Part shown: one piece after another, positions 62,345-64,000 of the stretch
How positions within the stretch are numbered: position 1 is the first letter of the stretch
Layout of the letters: each line of letters opens with the position of its first letter
Source: Andreesenia angusta
Lineage (GTDB): Bacteria > Bacillota > Clostridia > Tissierellales > Gottschalkiaceae
Assembly: GCF_001855385.1 (NCBI RefSeq)
Contig: NZ_MKIE01000006.1
Coordinates: 62,001-126,000 of the forward strand
DNA length: 64,000 bases
Direction of reading: 5' to 3'
Notes under the pieces: generated by a model
Told to the model about the DNA's origin: nothing
What the model saw: only the letters and a program-made list of their open reading frames with translations
Databases searched by the model: none
Translations under genes and position numbers: made by a program

Positions 62345-62743
62345 ATGGAAGATAAGATAATAACGTTCAAAGAGGGGATACCGGGGTTTGAAGATTACAG
62401 AGACTATGTGCTGGTGATTAACGAAGACGAGGAAAATCCGTTTCATAAGCTTCAGTCAGTAGAGGAGGAGTCGATTGGCTTCTATGTAGTAAACCCATTT
62501 CTGATAATAAATGACTATGACTTTGAACTTAAGGAATCCACAATAAAATTGCTTGAGATACAGTCCGAAAAGGATCTTGCTGTACTATCTATAGTGAAAA
62601 TACCGGGGAAATTGGAAGATATGACAGTAAATCTTTCAGCGCCTATAGTCATAAATTCGAAATCAAAGCTTGGAAAGCAGATAGTGCTTGACGACAGCAG
62701 ATATAGCGTAAGGCATAGAATCTATAGCGGAGAGACAAAGTAA
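62345..62743 (+). CDS. fliW: Flagellar assembly factor FliW
   Basis: Binds free flagellin or CsrA; when flagellin has been exported, FliW binds CsrA and relieves repression of hag. The 132-residue protein shows ITFKEGIPGFEDYRDYVLVIN and the C-terminal VNLSAPIVINSKSKLGKQIVLDDSRYSVRHRI. AGGGGGAATAC precedes the ATG. Its stop overlaps the csrA start by one base (TAATG), tying the two levels together. Confidence 0.96.
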   Translation: MEDKIITFKEGIPGFEDYRDYVLVINEDEENPFHKLQSVEEESIGFYVVNPFLIINDYDFELKESTIKLLEIQSEKDLAVLSIVKIPGKLEDMTVNLSAPIVINSKSKLGKQIVLDDSRYSVRHRIYSGETK

Positions 62744-62967
62744 TGCTGGTACTCACTCGGAAGCTAAACGAAAAGATAGTTATAGACGGGAATATTGAAG
62801 TTGAAATTCTTGGAATAACAGACGGCAAGGTGAAGCTGGGTATATCGGCCCCAAAAGACATAGAGATACACAGGGGTGAAGTCTACCAAGAGATAATAGA
62901 GTCAAATAAGTCTTCGGTTAACTCAGAGGTAGATATAAACTTGCTTAAAAATATATTGAAAAAATAA
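62743..62967 (+). CDS. csrA: Carbon storage regulator CsrA
   Basis: An RNA-binding dimer of 74 residues that blocks translation by covering ribosome binding sites. It starts MLVLTRKLNEKIVIDGNIEVEILGI, with the RNA-contact Arg-Leu pattern, then VKLGISAPKDIEIHRGEVYQEI. The C-terminal extension (to about 74) is the part that FliW needs in Bacillus. Its presumed target, the hag leader, follows directly. Confidence 0.96.
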   Translation: MLVLTRKLNEKIVIDGNIEVEILGITDGKVKLGISAPKDIEIHRGEVYQEIIESNKSSVNSEVDINLLKNILKK

Positions 62968-62977
62968 GAAAAAATGC

Positions 62978-63004
62978 TAAAGCCGGGACATCTCGTTCCG
63001 ATAA
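62978..63004 (+). promoter_or_regulatory. Sigma-D promoter for hag
   Basis: TAAA (62978-62981), 15 bases, TCCGATAA (62997-63004), 59 bases before the hag start. One mismatch to the sigma-D -10 consensus. Confidence 0.85.
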
Positions 63005-63013
63005 TAATATCAA

Positions 63014-63031
63014 GTAAGCAAGGATGCTTAC
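63014..63031 (+). promoter_or_regulatory. CsrA-binding hairpin in the hag leader
   Basis: GTAAGC and GCTTAC form a perfect 6-base-pair stem with the loop AAGGAT. The string CAAGGATG equals the core of the CsrA consensus (CARGGAUG), with GGA in the loop as required. A second GGA site overlaps the ribosome binding site (CAGGGAGGA, 63049-63057), so one dimer could bridge both. Confidence 0.85.
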
Positions 63032-63063
63032 TATAAAAAACAAAATTCAGGGAGGAAACTAAA

Positions 63064-64000
63064 ATGAGAATTAATAACAACATGTTAGCAATGAATACTC
63101 ACAGACAGATGGGTATAACAGGAACAAACCAGTCAAAGTCAATGGAGAAGCTATCTTCAGGACAAAGAATCAACAGAGCAGGAGATGACGCAGCAGGGCT
63201 TGCAATCTCGGAGAAAATGAGAGGGCAGATAAGAGGTCTTAATATGGCATCTAAAAATGCTCAAGATGGTATCTCTATGATACAAACAGCAGAGGGTGCT
63301 CTAAATGAGACTCAAGCGATACTTCAGAGAATGAGAGAGCTTGCAGTTCAGTCAGCAAATGATACAAATGTATCAGTAGATAGAACTGAAATACAAAAAG
63401 AGATGAACCAGTTGGCTGATGAGATAGACAGAATCGGTAACACAACTGAGTTCAATACACAGAAACTACTTAATGGAGACAAAGTAGGACTTAAGGATAA
63501 GATAAATGGGGCAGCGACGCTAGACTTGAATACAGCGGCTAATGTTACTGCTAACGCACTTTCAGCAACATCACTAAATAACATAAGTGAAGAGGGAACT
63601 ATAGTAATAACTCGTACTAGATCTACAGCAGGTGCAACAGCAGCTACTCTTATGGGAGACTTTACCATAGGAGATCCTAATGGAATGTCATTAACGGGCT
63701 CTGGAAATGGCGGTGTAATTGGTATAAAGGGAATAGGAACGGCGAGTGGATTAGCTTTAAACAATATGAGTGGTATGAAGGTTGGAGACAGCATAACTAT
63801 TAAAGTAACTAAAATGCAAGCGGCTAAAACAGATGCAACTAAAGCACTTGCATTCCAAATAGGAGCAAACTCTGGACAGAGTATGCTAGTTGGAATAGAA
63901 GATATGAGAGCTAGTTCGCTAGGAGTTAGAAATGGGACAGCAGCGGTTGATGTAAGCACATATCAAAAGGCTACAGCTGCAGTAACATCGGTTAACACTG
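63064..64000 (+). CDS. hag: Flagellin, 3' end cut by window edge
   Basis: The filament subunit. 312 codons are visible, open to the window end. The N-terminal D0/D1 region is typical (MRINNNMLAMNTHRQ, SSGQRINRAGDDAAGLAISEKMRGQIRGL, ISMIQTAEGALNETQAILQRMRELAVQSAND, the last being the TLR5-type region), then a variable, AT-rich, Gly/Ala/Thr-rich central part begins near residue 140. The C-terminal D0/D1 is beyond the window. CAGGGAGGA precedes the ATG. Likely controlled by sigma-D and by CsrA/FliW. Confidence 0.96.
   Translation, partial: MRINNNMLAMNTHRQMGITGTNQSKSMEKLSSGQRINRAGDDAAGLAISEKMRGQIRGLNMASKNAQDGISMIQTAEGALNETQAILQRMRELAVQSANDTNVSVDRTEIQKEMNQLADEIDRIGNTTEFNTQKLLNGDKVGLKDKINGAATLDLNTAANVTANALSATSLNNISEEGTIVITRTRSTAGATAATLMGDFTIGDPNGMSLTGSGNGGVIGIKGIGTASGLALNNMSGMKVGDSITIKVTKMQAAKTDATKALAFQIGANSGQSMLVGIEDMRASSLGVRNGTAAVDVSTYQKATAAVTSVNT

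Overview
The window looks like chromosome of an anaerobic, flagellated, Gram-positive clostridial bacterium (Firmicutes; a Tissierellia-like lineage is a guess). The evidence is Bacillus/Clostridium gene order, strong GGAGG ribosome binding sites, many TTG starts, heavy use of ATA and AGA/AGG codons, S-layer (SLH) proteins, an S-box riboswitch and FliW/CsrA-controlled flagellin. The ATP synthase c subunit carries a Na+-binding signature, which suggests a sodium-based energy economy. Sporulation genes that normally lie between murA and mbl are absent, so the organism may not form spores.

Layout. 1-9.5 kb: an ABC-2 exporter, then surface proteins in which SLH anchors are fused to three different hydrolase folds (TraB/GumN, caspase, papain), with a GerMN lipoprotein, a TPR protein and an AI-2E family permease. 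9.5-22.2 kb: an HD-GYP protein, an unknown protein, then the fba-fsa-glpX-rho-rpmE block, DUF1385, prmC, paired chromate transporter halves, prfA, sua5, arginine phosphatase, rpiB and upp. 22.3-26.7 kb: a GGDEF-EAL protein on the minus strand, dCMP deaminase, and the lipid-linked sugar genes tagO and mnaA. 26.8-34 kb: the complete ATP synthase operon. 34-39 kb: murA, mbl and basal-body rod genes. 39-44.7 kb: an AEC carrier, fabZ, murJ, a TIM-barrel protein and a phosphosugar mutase. 45-49.3 kb: an SLH protein, a MacAB-like exporter and tRNA-Pro. 49.5-55.4 kb: two repeat-built coiled-coil proteins around riboswitch-metK and folD, then recD2. 55.4-64 kb: the late flagellar locus comFC-yvyF-flgM-flgN-flgK-flgK-flgL-yviE-fliW-csrA-hag, with hag cut by the window edge.

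How it works together. Five sigma-D-like promoters (TAAA, 15-16 bases, then a -10 such as GCCGATAT) precede flgM, flgF, hag, murA and, less surely, an SLH gene. At flgM and flgF the promoter lies inside the 5' arm of a terminator-like hairpin whose 3' arm holds the ribosome binding site. Upstream read-through would therefore stop, while sigma-D transcripts escape. The hag leader has a hairpin with a consensus CsrA site in its loop, directly downstream of fliW-csrA. Three diverged copies of a roughly 165-base inverted-repeat element with compensatory stem changes lie between genes; I do not recognise this family.
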